DNA from: Neoarius graeffei
Taxonomy: Eukaryota; Chordata; Actinopteri; Siluriformes; Ariidae
Assembly: GCF_027579695.1 (NCBI RefSeq)
Contig: NC_083586.1
Coordinates: 7,502,001 to 7,566,000, forward strand
Reading direction: 5' to 3'
DNA length: 64,000 nt
Shown: positions 44,465 through 55,872 of the stretch, piece by piece
Position numbering within the stretch: the first letter of the stretch is position 1
How the letters are laid out: every line of letters starts with the position of its first letter
Notes under the pieces: generated by a model
What the model saw: only the letters and a program-made list of their open reading frames with translations
What the model was told of the DNA's origin: nothing
Database searches by the model: none
Program-made: the position numbers and the translations under genes

Positions 44465-46524
44465 TTGACAACATCCCTGAGTGCTACCTGGACATCAAGG
44501 AAGTGTTTAGCAAAGGAAAAGCCTGTGGGTTACTGCCTCATCATCCATATGACTGCACGATTGACTTGCTGTCAGGTATGTCACCCCCACAAGGCTGCAT
44601 TTATTACCACCTGTAGCACATCATTTATTAGACACTGGAATATGCTAACATTTAACATGGTAAACACCCACTCTCCCAGAAGGAGCATGCAGCTATGGAG
44701 GAATCTATTTAGGAGGCTCTCAAACAAGGCTACATACAACCTTCCAGATCTCCAGCCTTGGTGGGATTCTTCTTTGTGGAGAAATGGGGTGGCAGTCTTT
44801 GGCCCTGCATTGACTATAGAGGTCTTAATCAAGTCTCAGTAAAGTATCCATATCCTCTTCCACTGGTTCTGGCAGCTTTGGAACAACTTGGGTTTGCAAA
44901 AATCTTTTCCAAGTTTGACTTATGCAGCGCTTATAACATCCTAAGAATCAAAAGGGGCAATGAGTGGAAGACTGTCTTCAGCACTACCACTGGTCACTTT
45001 GAATACTGGGTAATGCCATAGCCTTTCTTCAGCACCTAACATAGTGTCTAATAAATGTGCTACGGGACATGCTAGACAAGTATTCCATCGCATATATTGA
45101 TATCCTCATCTACTCTCCAGATGAAGCAACCTCCATGGATCACGTTTGAGCTGTTCTTACTTGCCTGCTCAAGAAACACCTGCATGTCAAAGTGGAGAAA
45201 TGTGAATTCCATTAGAGACGTATCTCTTAGGCCATGTCATCAGTGTTGAAGGGGTTAGCATGGACTCCTCCAATGTTTCAGAAGTCACATCCTGGCCCAC
45301 TCCCAAGCCCATCAAAGACCTCCACTTTTTCCTGGGTTTCGCCAACTTCTATCATTGCTTCATTAGGGGCTTCAGCATGGTCACTACTCCCTTAACCACC
45401 TTGGGTGGCACAGTGATGTAAATGGTTAGCACGGTCACCTCATAGCAAGAAGGTTCTGGGGTTGAGCTCAGTGGCTGGTGGGGGCCTTTTTGTGTGGAGT
45501 TTGCATGTTCTCCCCATGTCTGTGTGGGTTTCCTCTGGGTGCTCCATTTTCCCCCACAGTCCAAAGACATGTGGTTTGGTTAATATGGGACAGCCTTGGG
45601 CTAAGGTGCCCTTGAGCGAGACACCAAACTTCCAACTGCTCCCCGGGTGCTGTTACCCAGAGCAGTGGGCAGCCATGCAATGTGTGTGTGCTCATTTGCT
45701 CATGTGTGTTCACTGCTTCAGATAGGATAAATGCAGAGAGGAATTTCACAAGCACGTGATGAATAAAGTTGTTCTCAAGAAGGGTCCCAAGCAGCTCCAG
45801 TGGAACTCCATGGCAGAAGAGGTCTTGGAATGTTTGAAGCAAGCTTTCACCCCTGCTCGGATATTACAGCACCCCAACCCATCAATCTTTCATCCTTGAG
45901 GTTGATGCATCAGATACCAGGGTAGGTGCCATCTTGTCTCAATGTCTTGGAGAAATTGAGAACTCACCCCATAGCCTTCTTTTCCAGGAAACTCTTGTCT
46001 GCTGAAAAGAATTATGACATGGGGAACAGAGTTGCTTGCCATAAAATTAGCCCTTGAAGAATGGCAACACTGGTTAGAGGGAGCTACTCATCCATTTATC
46101 CTCATGGACTATTAACCTGGAATACCTCAGAAAAGCGAAGATTAAACCCATGCCAGGCCAGGTGGGCTTTTTTTTTCTCTCTCTTCCACCCCCCCCCCCA
46201 TGCATTTTGATTTCACCATAGCTTTCCACCCAGGCTCCAAGAACACTAAGGCTGATGCACTATCTCGAGTCCTCAGCAGTGCTTTGTACTGTCCATCACC
46301 TGGGACTTGGATGGAGAGATAAGGAACTTACAACCTCTGACCCTACCTCACAGCCTCCCACTGGGGCTATTGTATCAAAGCGCCTCAAACTTTTTCACCT
46401 GGGGTCATGCATCTCCTGCCACTGGACACTCTGGCAGCCAACACTCCCACCAGTTGTTAAAGAAGTATTGGTGGGAGAGCATGATCATTGATCTCAACCA
46501 CTTCATCGCTTCGTGCTCCATGTG
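44465..46524 (+). pseudogene. Sushi-like RT, RNase H and integrase start
   Basis: The RT open piece 44758-45021 reads [34 protein letters not shown] and [25 protein letters not shown]. The catalytic region near 45095 is shifted. The SINE at 45403 follows the FLGFANFY-type motif. After it come GPKQLQWN, an RNase H remnant near 45900-46130 and the integrase zinc region (KKYWWESMIIDLNHFIASCSMC) ending at the hAT insertion. The frame continues after the hAT at 49844. Dead copy. Confidence 0.75.
45403..45774 (+). mobile_element. SINE (variant tail family) inside the sushi-like element
   Basis: The tRNA-like head GGGTGGCACAGTGATG is followed by the common body, then the tail with CAGCCTTGGGCTAAGGTGCC and GATGAATAAAGTTGTTC. 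The gypsy frame resumes at about 45779. I did not find clean target duplications. Confidence 0.8.
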
Positions 46525-49500
46525 CAGGGCTGCTGGAGGTAGTTTTTAACAGGGGGTGCTGTAATCCTATAATATTCTGATGTAAGTCAAAAATGTCATC
46601 TGTATTCCCTAGGCTATATAACCAATCCAAAGCCATATCTAAAACATGCATTAATGCCCATAGACTTGCTTAATAATATATCTCTATTTGGCAACATAAA
46701 GAATCACCAATAAATAAAATTACTGTCAAAAGCACAATGTCAGCCTTGGAGGAAATAATTGTGTAGCCATTGAGGCCAATTCAAGAAAATTAAGATGCAG
46801 TTACACACATCACCAACTTATTCTTGTTTGCTGTACCAAGACACAGGCCTCATTGACTACATGTATCAGTGCCAAGCTTTTTGAAGCTAGTTAGTATGCT
46901 GAAAGTCACACCAATGGACCACCGTTCACTTTAGTAATCATCCAATAAATAAATGGATATCTTGATATTCAACATTTTATTGACATATACAACTTCAAAT
47001 TGCCAATTTAAAATTTACTGCAAAAACTTGTCTCTGACAATAATGAAATAATCTTCAAAAAAAAACCAGCTCTCCATATTGTGCACGCACAAAGCACAAA
47101 AAATAAGATTATAAAAATTCCTTTCCATAAGACTTTCCATAAAACTCTCCATCCCAACCAAGTTAGTAGGCTATTAAACTGTTAACGTGAACATGAACAG
47201 AAATGTGCAGACCATAACTGAGCTGCTATCAGTGCCTGGTTACAGGTGTCCAAAGGTTGAGTTGCGCTCCGGGTTTGTGGAGATAAAGTCTCTCATGAGG
47301 GAACGAATGTCCAAAGAGTTCAGAATTGCAGTGTGGGCATGCATCAAAGAAAGGTGTGTGAGTCTTTTCTGGGTCATGGTGCTGCGTATCCATGTTTTCA
47401 AAAGATGCAAGGTGGAGAAAGTGCGCTCAGATGATGCCACGGAGATGGGTAGGCACAGGCATAACTCTATCAGTTTTTCTGCCTCTGAAAACATGGCTCT
47501 TGTTTGGGGTTGGAGCTCGGTCAAACACGACGCCACATTTTGGACTGTGACACCCTTAGACCCTTTGTCTTTTGTGACATGGCAGAGATGGTTTGCAATG
47601 CTTGGCCCAAGCATTTTGAGCTGGAGTTCAAGGCGCTCTGTGTCAACCTCCTGCGGGAGTTGAAGTTCCTCCAGATTGACGCGCATTCCCTCTGCCGCTT
47701 TGATAACAGCTCTCTCCCGTTTCGCAACAAGTTCCATACTGCCCTGATCAAATTGTCGTTCCAGCTCTGTCGATATGACATCAACAGCCTCAAAAAAGCT
47801 ACGACGCCAATCCACCAGTGTACAACTGGCCACGGCCTCTGGGTTGGTAGTTTGGCGAAGACGAGCTGGGGTTTTGCTGACTCTCATGGTGGTGTCTGGC
47901 ATTTTCAGGGTGTTTTGTGATGCTCGGGTTTCAACCTTGGCAATCAGCTCATCCACAACGGTGTCATCCCGGAGTGTGGCGATTTGCTCTCTCAGCACCT
48001 GTATGCATTCCAATGCACCTTGTGCAGTTGCTGTGGCGCTCTGTAGGCTTGTGGCAACTGCTTCGCAGGGCTCGAACAAGGCATGACAGCAAAGAAGACC
48101 GAAGTATGTTCTCCCTTTTAAAGCCTGTTTGTAGAGTCCCCCGATTTTTGCTCTGCTGTCTCCCCTGACACTCTTGTCATCCTGCAACTCATGTAGTGTA
48201 GACAGCAGAGAAGGGTAAGCTGCAGTGACGCATTTGATGGCCATGTCACGAATGCACCACCGTGTGGGGCAAAGGTCCAAAATATTGGTAGCAACCTCAT
48301 TGCAGCCAAAAAACATCTGGTAGAGATCTTTTCGTTTTGATGACTCTCTGATTACCGCTGAGACGCCCTGAACAAAGTTCAGGGTGTCGGCCACAAGGCT
48401 AACTTCACACGCGGCTTCTTGAAGAATTAAATCCAGAGAATGGTTGGCACAATGTGGGTTCACCTCCTTCAGCTGAGCTTGCACACCTGAAAAATGCCCA
48501 GACATATTGGCAGCTCCATCAAAACAAAATCCTGTAATTCGTTCCATAGGGAGGCTCAGTCGTAAGAAAATGTCCTTAATGCAATTGAATAGAGTTTCTC
48601 CTGTGCTGTCTGGGGCATTGTAAAACCCCCAAAATGCTGTGTGGGGCACAAGGCTGCTGTCAACATACTTGAGACTGCAGGAGAACTGCTCTGTGTTGCT
48701 GATGTCGGTCGTGCCATCAGCTGTCAGACCATAAAATCGACAGTGAGCTGAGCGGGCAACAATTTCATTTTGGATGGCATGGGCGAACTTTTGAATGATT
48801 TCATTTTGGATTGTGGCTGACATCCAGTTTTTTCTCCCTTCAATCCATTTTCATTCTTTGGGGAGGTCATAGGTACGCTCCAGCATTAATTCATAAAGTA
48901 TTCCTTCTCGTGTTGTGTCGCCTCTGAAGGCAATACCTTTACTGCCCAGGAATCGAATGGTCCTAAGAGAAGCTCCAAGCAGTGTCGCTCTGTGAGCTGC
49001 ATTTTGGCACACGCATGGGATAACCAAGCATCTATTGGGACATCCTGCAAAGCAGCCAACTTTTGAACGCATTCACGGTGAAAGTCGGATCTCTCATGCT
49101 CATTAAATTTTTCTGCGGCCCTGCACCAATTTGTAAATCCAGTGTTGATAAAGGGGTTATCTTTTTTAATTTTGTCTCTTTGTGCGAGTTTTTTTTCGAC
49201 CGCTTTCAAGCACACAAAGCAGAAAATTACATCCTTGTCTTCAACATAATGCAGCCACTGCCATCTTGTAAACCAAGTTGGTTTCACAGAACGGGAAAAA
49301 CTTTCATTTCCACAACACCATGAGGGGAATTTAAACTCTGATGTTGGCTGTCGGGGTTCATCTAGGCCCACCAAGCTAGGATGGGTTGAGGGCGCAGGAG
49401 CTGGATCTGGCCGTGGATCAGGCACTGACAGAGGTGGCGGCGGCCTACTCACATTGCTCTCGCTACTATCCTCCTCATGGATGGTTGCAGTGGTGCTCTT

Positions 49501-49843
49501 CTTTTGAGGCGGTGGTTTCCCAAAAAAATCAACAATTCGTTTTTGTGACATAGCTCCTTTCTCATCTGTAGCCTACATGTAGCCTACGGACTCTCACACA
49601 GAATAGAGCGAGCCGGAAACTGACAACAGTAACCATTGGCAACGCTTCTGCGACCAGGATATCAAGTTGACCTAAATTATCTGTCATCACTAAATTATAA
49701 TCTGTCATCACTGTCCAAAATATACCTAGTTTTCAGACAGATCATTTACAGATTGAGAAAATAAAATAATATAAAAAAAATTCTCACTCTCGCCAGTAGG
49801 GGGTGCTGCAGCACCTGTAGCACCCCCACCTCTGATGGCCATG
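46525..49843 (-). mobile_element. hAT transposon with perfect 8-bp target duplication
   Basis: TCCATGTG stands at 46517-46524 and 49844-49851. Removing the element and one copy restores the integrase reading frame of the host gypsy. The terminal repeats have diverged: CAGGGCTGCTGGAGGTAG on the left against CATGGCCATCAGAGGTGG from the right, 11 of 18 matching. The transposase is on the minus strand. Confidence 0.88.
47240..49551 (-). pseudogene. hAT transposase (ZMYM/TTF zinc-finger, DUF4371 type), frameshift and stop
   Basis: The N-terminal frame (49551-48886) starts MSQKRIVDFFGK. It has a proline/serine linker and a TTF-type zinc finger (WFTRWQWLHYVEDKDVIFCFVCLKAV, then FTNWCRAAEKFNEHERSDFH). 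Near 49000 the frame shifts (IRFLGSKGIAFRGDTTREG is in another frame), and a TGA follows DLPKE near 48852. The main frame 48823-47240 (527 codons) holds DUF4371 (GLTADGTTDISNTEQFS, GFCFDGAANMSGHFSG with catalytic-type Asp residues, CANHSLDLILQEA). It ends in the hAT dimerisation domain (CLCLPISVASSERTFSTLHLLKTWIRSTM). Only two lesions, so the copy is moderately old. Confidence 0.88.
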
Positions 49844-49958
49844 TCCATGTGTGCTCAAGCCAAAGTTCCCAGAACTCCATCAGCAGGTAGACTCTGGCCA
49901 CTCCCTGTACCTCAGTGAGCCTGGTCCCATATATGGTAGCCATCAACTTCATCACTGA

Positions 49959-49978
49959 CCCCCCCCCCCCCCCCCCCC
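49959..49978 (+). repeat. 20-base C run
   Basis: Pure poly-C lies at the junction between gypsy integrase and LINE sequence. It could be an assembly-sensitive spot. Confidence 0.8.
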
Positions 49979-49980
49979 GG

Positions 49981-50650
49981 TAGTAAGTAAGTAAATAAAA
50001 TAAGTAAAATGTATTTATATAGCGCTTTTCCCAGAAAAAAGTCACAAAGTGCTCCACAGTAACAGAAAAATCAAAAGGCTAAAACACAGTAACATAATGA
50101 GACATAGTCACAGATAATTAAGCAATAGGTATAGAATGTTAACCAAAAGCTAGTTTAAAAAAGTGTGTCTTTAGCTTCCTTTTAAAACAGTCTACAGAGA
50201 CAGCAAACCTGAGATGAATAGGTAGGGCATTCCACAATTTAGGAGCAACTGTCTCAAACAAATGGTCACCACAGGTTTTTAGACGAGGACATGGGACAGA
50301 CAGAAGGTTTTGCTTGTCAGACCTGAGAGAGTGTGCCAGTATTATGGGGATGAATTAAGTCTGCTAAATAGGCAGGGGCCTGCCCATGTAGTGTTCTATA
50401 AGTGATAGTGAGAATTTTAAACTAAATCCTGTACTGTACAGGAAGACAGTGAAGGGAGCTGAGAATGGGAGTAATGTGGGAGTATCTGCTTGACTTAGTA
50501 AGTAGCCTAGCAGCAGCATTTTGAATGGACTGTAAGTGAGAGAGGACAGACTTGTTAAGGGAAGAGAAAAGAACATTACAATAATCAATGCAGGAAGAGA
50601 TGAAAGCATGAGGAAGCATCTCTAATTCTGTGTAAGACACCATAGATCTC
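49981..50650 (-). pseudogene. 5'-truncated LINE, C-terminal RT region and 3' tail
   Basis: On the minus strand it reads HAFISSCIDYCNVLFSSLNKSVLSHLQSIQNAAARLLTKSS and HITPILSSLHCLPVQYRI, the usual end of fish LINE ORF2 proteins. It then runs, with stops, to a 3' end carrying AGCGCTATATAAATACA and (TTAC)n. It may belong to the same family as 28445-28925. Confidence 0.8.
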
Positions 50651-50655
50651 AATAT

Positions 50656-50972
50656 GATGAAACATGGATTCTAAGCATGGATTTTCATGTTTTCGAGTTT
50701 TAACCCATTTTCATCATATGGGTCATTTTAACTGTATAAGCACATCTGAAACGAGTTTTCAACAAAGTACTGTGAAAAGCACTTGTTCAGAGTGGGAAAA
50801 CACACTTTCTGTCACCGAGTGCATGAAAACAGCTTTCCTAGCGCAGGAGCGCATTCAGTCTCTCTGTAAAGTTCTTTCTGCTCCTAAAGCAAACGTTTGA
50901 CAACGGACATTGATTTCATGTGAAATGAGTACATTTGAGCATATTTGACAAGTCACAACTTTCTAAGCATGG
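50656..50972 (-). repeat. Copy of the 290-bp tandem-repeat unit, inverted, split by the Gmr1 element
   Basis: It reads as the reverse complement of the units at 28930-29806 (GGATTTTCATGTTTTCGAG..., CCTAGCGCAGGAGCGCATT). It breaks at CATGG, where the Gmr1 element inserted, and resumes at 55844-55868. Confidence 0.85.
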
Positions 50973-51253
50973 TGTGGCAGTGGGGGCGTGGTCAGGGAAG
51001 GTAAGTGGCAGAATCACTACACTGGTCGTTAATTAATGTGTTTGTGTGTCTTCCCAGTGACCGCACCCTATTTAAGGAGAGAGAGCGAGAGAAGAGGGAG
51101 TTCTCTCCCGAACCAGACGGCTGATGTGTGTGCGTGTGTCTGAGTGTGTGAGGGTGTTTACAAAAGCTGAAAAGATGAATAAAAGAGAGTTTTGTGAACT
51201 CAGTTCTGGCCTGCTGTCCTTCTGTGCTCCACCCACCTACTCAAACGGTCACA
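50973..51253 (+). repeat. 5' LTR of the Gmr1-type element
   Basis: It starts TGTGGCAGTGGGGGCG and ends ACGGTCACA. It has a TATA-like CTATTTAAGG near 51069 and AATAAA at 51178-51183. It lacks about 31 bp present in the 3' LTR. Confidence 0.92.
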
Positions 51254-51254
51254 G

Positions 51255-51272
51255 TGGTGCTGAAACCCAGGA
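51255..51272 (+). promoter_or_regulatory. Primer-binding site, tRNA-Phe type
   Basis: TGGTGCTGAAACCCAGGA matches the complement of the vertebrate tRNA-Phe 3' end at 16 of 18 positions. Both mismatches are changes expected from CpG decay. Confidence 0.75.
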
Positions 51273-51274
51273 AA

Positions 51275-52470
51275 ATGAGCACAGAAGAGAACAGCCCCAT
51301 GGAGTCCTCCCCCTTCGCAGAACTGATCCACGCCCTCACCACGGCCCAACAGAGCCAGCACCAGGCGCTGCTTGCCCTCTGAAAGGAGCAAGAACAACGG
51401 TTTGAGGCCCTGGTGCTGGCGCAACAGGAAGATCGTCGGGCGTTCCGGCACCTCCTCATGTTGGCGGGGTCTACCAACGCTTCCACCGCGGGCCCGTCCC
51501 CCCCCACCCTAACAAAGATGGGCCCGCAGGATGACCCCGAGCCATTCATCATGCTCTTTGAGCAAGTCGCGGAGACCTCAGGGTGGCCGATGGATCAGCG
51601 CGTGGCACGCCTCCTCCCCCTGCTAATGGGAGAGGCGCAGCTGGCCATGCTACAGCTCCCCACCGGCTGGCCTACTCGGACCTTCACCAGGCCATCCTCC
51701 AGCGGGTGGGGCACACTCCCGAGCAGCAGCGTCAGCGCTTCCGCGCTTTGCGCTTGGAGGAAGTCGGCCGGCCATTCGCGTTTGGCCAGCAACTCCGGGA
51801 CGCCTGCTGGCAGTGGTTGAGGGTCAACAGCTGCGACGCCGAGAGACTCATCAACTGGGTGGTACTGGAATAGTTCATCGCTCGTTTACCAGCTGGAACC
51901 GCAGAGTGGGTCCAGTGCCACCGCCCGGCGTCGCTGGATCAGGCAATCGAGCTGGCGGAGGACCATTTGGCGGCTGTCCCAATGGCAGGACAACAGACGA
52001 CCACTTCTCTCCTCTCTTTTTTCCTCCTGTGTCTCCTCCTCGCCCCATTCCCCCACCACGGAGGCGGGGGCTGGCACCACCCCAGCCAGCCCGCCGCACC
52101 CGCGGTGCCCTTCCGTTTCTCCCTTCTGTGTCTGTCTCTCCCCCCCCCCTCAGGTGAGTGAGCCCCAGAGCACTAGTGCACAGAGGAAGCCCGGGCCGGT
52201 TTGCTGGCACTGCGGGGAGCCGGGCCACCTCCAACAGCAGTGCTTGGTAATGGAGGTGGGCGTGGTGGTTCGGATTGCCGACGCGCCAGGAGCCGCCCCC
52301 GATCGGGCCGGAGCGTATCGCATACCGGTGAGTATCCAAGGGGATACATTTCAGGCGTTGGTGGATTCTGGCTGTAATCAGACCTCAATCCACCAAAGTC
52401 TGGTGCAAGACGAGGCATTGGGGGGAGCACAATTGGTGAAGGTATTGTGTGTGTGCACAGGGATGTTCAC
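51275..52470 (+). pseudogene. Gmr1 gag (SCAN-like) and protease
   Basis: Gag begins MSTEENSPMESSPFAELI with a stop at 51380-51382. It continues PEPFIMLFEQVAETSGWPMDQRVARLLPLLMGEAQ and, after a shift near 51665, LQRVGHTPEQQRQRFRAL and GRPFAFGQQLRDACWQWL. A stop follows at 51871-51873. This capsid region resembles the vertebrate SCAN domain, which is thought to descend from Gmr1-type gag. The zinc knuckle CWHCGEPGHLQQQC is at about 52202. The protease has ALVDSGCNQTSIH (DSG). Confidence 0.85.
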
Positions 52471-53936
52471 AACTACCCTTTAGTGTCAGTCCACATTCTT
52501 TTCCGAGGGGAAAAATTTATAGTGAAGGCTGCAGTTAATCCTCGCCTTACCCACTCTATAATTTTGGGGACTGATTGGCCGGGATTTCGGGATTTAATGA
52601 CACACTTGGTGAAGAGTGGGTCCTGCCATTTAACAGGGGGAGGTCCCGGTGTCGCTTTGGCGGGAGCAGCTGTCACAGAGCCATCTACGTCATCTCCACG
52701 TCAGAGTGAGGTGCCTCCAGCCCCTCCTCTCTCTGTTGGGGAATCCCTCATGGATTTCCCATTAGCGCAATCGCGAGACGGAACTCTGCGGCATGCATTT
52801 GACCAAGTGAGAGTAATCGATGGTCAAACGCTCCAGCCGAATGCCACCCCGTCCTTCCCCTACTTCGCGATTATGAAGGATAGATTATACCGAGTGACGC
52901 AGGACACTCAAACTAAAGAGCGAGTCACGCAGCTTTTGATTCCGAAGAGCCGCCGGGAATTGGTATTCCAGGCGGCTCACTTTAATCCTATGGCTGGACA
53001 CTTAGGGCAGGATAAAACACTAGCCCGAATAATGGCCCGATTCTATTGGCTGGGGATTCGCGGCGATGTCCGTAGGTGGTGTACGGCGTGCCACGAATGC
53101 CAGTTAGTAAATCCAGCAACCATTCCAAAAGCGCCTTTGCGCCCTCTACCATTAATCGAGACCCCATTCAAAAGAATTGGGATGGATCTCGTCGGGCCAT
53201 TAGATCGGTCAACACGAGGGTACCGCTTTATTTTAGTTCTAGTGGACTATGCAATGCGATACCCGGAAGCCGTGCCTCTTCGCAATATCTCAGCACGCAG
53301 TATTGCGGAGGCACTCTTCCGCGTTATCTCCCAAGTTGGAATCCCGAAAGAGATTCTGACTGATCAAGACACCTCATTTATGTCACGAACACTGAACAAA
53401 CTGTATGGGTTATTGGGTATTAAGCCGATCCGCACCAGTGTGTATCACCCACAAACGGACGGTTTAGTAGAACGGTTTAATCGCACCCTCAAAAACATAA
53501 TTAAAAAATTCATAAGTGAGGACGCACGTAACTGGGATAAATGGCTCGAACCCTTGTTATTTGCAGTGTGAGAGGTCCCCCAAGCCTCCATGGGGTTCTC
53601 CCCGTTTGAATTATTATATGGGTGTAAGCCGCGCAGCATTTTAGATGTGCTGTGAGAAAATTGGGAGGAGGGACCTTCACCAAGCAAAAATGAAATTCAA
53701 TACGTTATTGACCTGTGTGCAAAACTCCACACACTCACACACCTAACCCAGGAGAATTTGCGGCAGGCCCAAGAATGGCAAACCCGCCTGTACGACAAGG
53801 GTATGCGCCTTTGAGAGTTCGCACCGGGAGATAAAGTACTCGTACTGTTGCCCACGTCGAGCTCTAAATTAGTCGCCAAGTGGCAAGGACTCTTTGAGGT
53901 CACACGGCGAGTCGGGGACGTCGACTATGAGGTGAG
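52447..53936 (+). pseudogene. Gmr1 integrase, encoded ahead of RT
   Basis: The open frame 52447-53571 carries the end of the protease region (HSIILGTDWPGF) and the zinc-binding H-H-C-C domain (HFNPMAGHLGQDKTLARIMARFYWLGIRGDVRRWCTACHEC). The DDE core follows: D in IGMDLVGPL, D in ILTDQDTSF, E in GLVERFNR. Stops then interrupt the C-terminal part (about 53569, 53653, 53812, 53937). Several are TGA where CGA is likely, as expected from methylation decay. The C-terminal frame reads FELLYGCKPRSILDVL and FAPGDKVLVLLPTSSSKLVAKWQGLFEV. The element cannot integrate by itself. Confidence 0.88.
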
Positions 53937-55480
53937 GTGAACGGACAGGGGTGGGGCGCTACAGATTTACCACCTCAACCTACTCAAACTCTGGACCAAG
54001 GAGGTCCCCGTGGCATTGGTGTCGGTGGTTCCGGAGAAGGCGGAGCTGGGGCCGGAGGTTCAAAAAGGAACATTAGCATCATGTACCTCTCCAGTCCCCT
54101 GTGGAGACCACCTCTCCCCGACCCAACTCACGGAGGTTGCCCAGTTGCAGACCGAGTTTTCGGACGTGTTCTCACCCCTGCCCGGCCGCACCAACCTCAT
54201 AGAGCACCACATTGAGACGCCCCCGGGGGTGGTAGTGCGTAGCCGCCCTTACAGGTTACCCGAGCACAAGAAAAAGGTGGTTCGGGAAGAACTCGAGACC
54301 ATGCTCGAAATGTGCATCATCACACATCCCACAGTGACTGGAGCAGCCCAGTGGTTTTGGTACCCAAGGCCGATGGGTCGGTCCAGTTCTGTGTAGACTA
54401 TAGAAAAGTCAACGCGGTGTCTAAATTCGATGCGTACCCAATGCCTCGTATTGATGAGTTGCTCAATCAACTAGGCACGGCTCGTTTTTACTCAACACTG
54501 GATTTAACAAAGGGTTATTGGCAGATCCCCTTGACTCCATTATCCCGTGAAAAAATGGCCTTTTCCACACCATTCGCCTTACACCAATTCGTCACACTTC
54601 CTTTTGGGCTGTTTGGGGCGCCCGCTACGTTTTAGCGGCTGATGGATAGGGTCCTCCGCCCCCATGCCACCTGTGCGGCCGCCTACCTCGACGACATCAT
54701 CATCTATAGTAACGACTTGCCGAGGCACCTCGAACATCTGAGGGCTGTACTTAGGTCGCTGAGGCGAGTGGGTCTCACAGCCAACCCAAAGAAGTGTGCG
54801 ATTGGGCGGGTGGAAGTACGGTATCTGGGCTTCCACTTGGGCAATGGGCAGGTGCATCCCCAAATTAACAAGACAGCAGCAATTCCGGCCTGCCCGAGGC
54901 CCAAGACCAAAAAGGGGGTGAGACAGTTCCTGGGGCTGGCTGGCTATTATCGTACGTTTATACCTAATTATTCAGATGTCACCAGCCTGCTGACTGATCT
55001 GACTAAAAAGGGGGCACCAGATCCGGTCCAGAGGACGGAGCAATGCCAGCGGGCTTTTTCTAAAGTAAAGGCTGCACTGTGTGGGGGGCCACTTTTACAT
55101 TCCCCTGACTTTTTTCTCTCCCCTTTATGTTGCAGATAGATGCATCAGACAGAGGGGTGGGGGCTGTTTTGTCCCAGGAGGTAGAGGGGGAGGATCGCCC
55201 AGTCCTATACATCAGTCGCAAGCTGTCGGTGTGTGAGGGGTGCTACAGCACCATCGAGAAAGAGTGCCTGGCGATCAAGTGGGTGATCCTCGCCCTCCAT
55301 TACTACCTGCTGGGATGCCCTTTCACCCTTTGTTCAGACCACGCGCCCCTCCAGTGGCTCCACCGCATGAAGGATGCCAATGCACAGATCACCCATTGGT
55401 ATCTGGCACTCCAACCCTTTAATTTCAAGGTGATCCACAGGCCGGGGGCGCAGATGGTCTCCTGTCAAGTGGGGGGGGGG
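53937..55480 (+). pseudogene. Gmr1 reverse transcriptase and RNase H
   Basis: RT starts after the integrase tail (YHLNLLKLWTKEVPVALV). A frame change near 54330 leads to SSPVVLVPKADGSVQFCVDYRKVNAV and TLDLTKGYWQIPLTPLSREKMAFST. FGLFGAPATF is followed by TAG at about 54633, then AAYLDDIIIYSNDL (catalytic YLDD). The connection domain is intact (RQFLGLAGYYRTFIPNY). RNase H (IDASDRGVGAVLSQ, EKECLAIKWVILALHYYL, SDHAPLQWL) begins after a shift at about 55127. A purine-rich tract before 55532 is the polypurine primer. Confidence 0.88.
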
Positions 55481-55531
55481 AGTCGGCTGCAGGCCGGACG
55501 GCCGCCTGGCCTGAGTCGGGCGGTGGGGGTA

Positions 55532-55843
55532 TGTGGCAGCGGGGGCATGGTCAAGCATTGGTCTGTGACAGGAGGGTGGAGTCAGGGAAGGTAAGTGGCA
55601 GAATCACTACACCGGCCATTAATTAATGTGTTTGTGTGTCTTCCCAGTGACCATGCCCTATTTAAGGAGAGAGAGCAAGAGAAGAGGGAGCTCTCTCCCG
55701 AACCAGACGGCTGATGTGTGTGCGTGTGTCTGAGTGTGTGAGAGTGTTTACAAAAGCTGAAAAGCTGAATAAAAGAGAGTTTTGTGAACTCAGTTCTGGC
55801 CTGCCATACTTCTCTGCTCCACCCACCTACACGAACGGTCACA
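55532..55843 (+). repeat. 3' LTR of the Gmr1-type element
   Basis: Same as the 5' LTR plus about 31 bp (AAGCATTGGTCTGTGACAGG region). Related LTRs occur at about 26390-26665 and as a solo LTR at 61076-61381. Confidence 0.92.
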
Positions 55844-55872
55844 CATGGATTTTCATGTTTTCGAGCATTTAA

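Larger units (their letters stand above)
42738..49958 (+). mobile_element. Sushi-like (Tf1/sushi group) gypsy element, decayed and split
   Basis: The layout is 5' LTR (42738-43131), a non-tRNA primer site, gag with a zinc knuckle, protease, RT, RNase H and the start of the integrase. It is interrupted by a SINE (45403-45774) and a hAT (46525-49843). After the hAT the integrase resumes for about 110 bp (AQAKVPRTPSAGRLWPLP) and then ends at a C-run. Confidence 0.8.
50973..55843 (+). mobile_element. Complete but decayed Gmr1-type LTR retrotransposon
   Basis: It is flanked by CATGG (50968-50972 and 55844-55848). The order is 5' LTR 281 bp, primer site, gag, zinc knuckle, protease, integrase, RT, RNase H, 3' LTR 312 bp. 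Integrase lies upstream of RT, as in copia and unlike other gypsy elements. That order defines the Gmr1-like group of deuterostomes. Confidence 0.92.

Noticed and set aside
51875-52430. Minus-strand frames rich in Pro/Gly/Arg opposite the Gmr1 gag-protease region
   Set aside because: Antisense shadows of GC-rich coding sequence.
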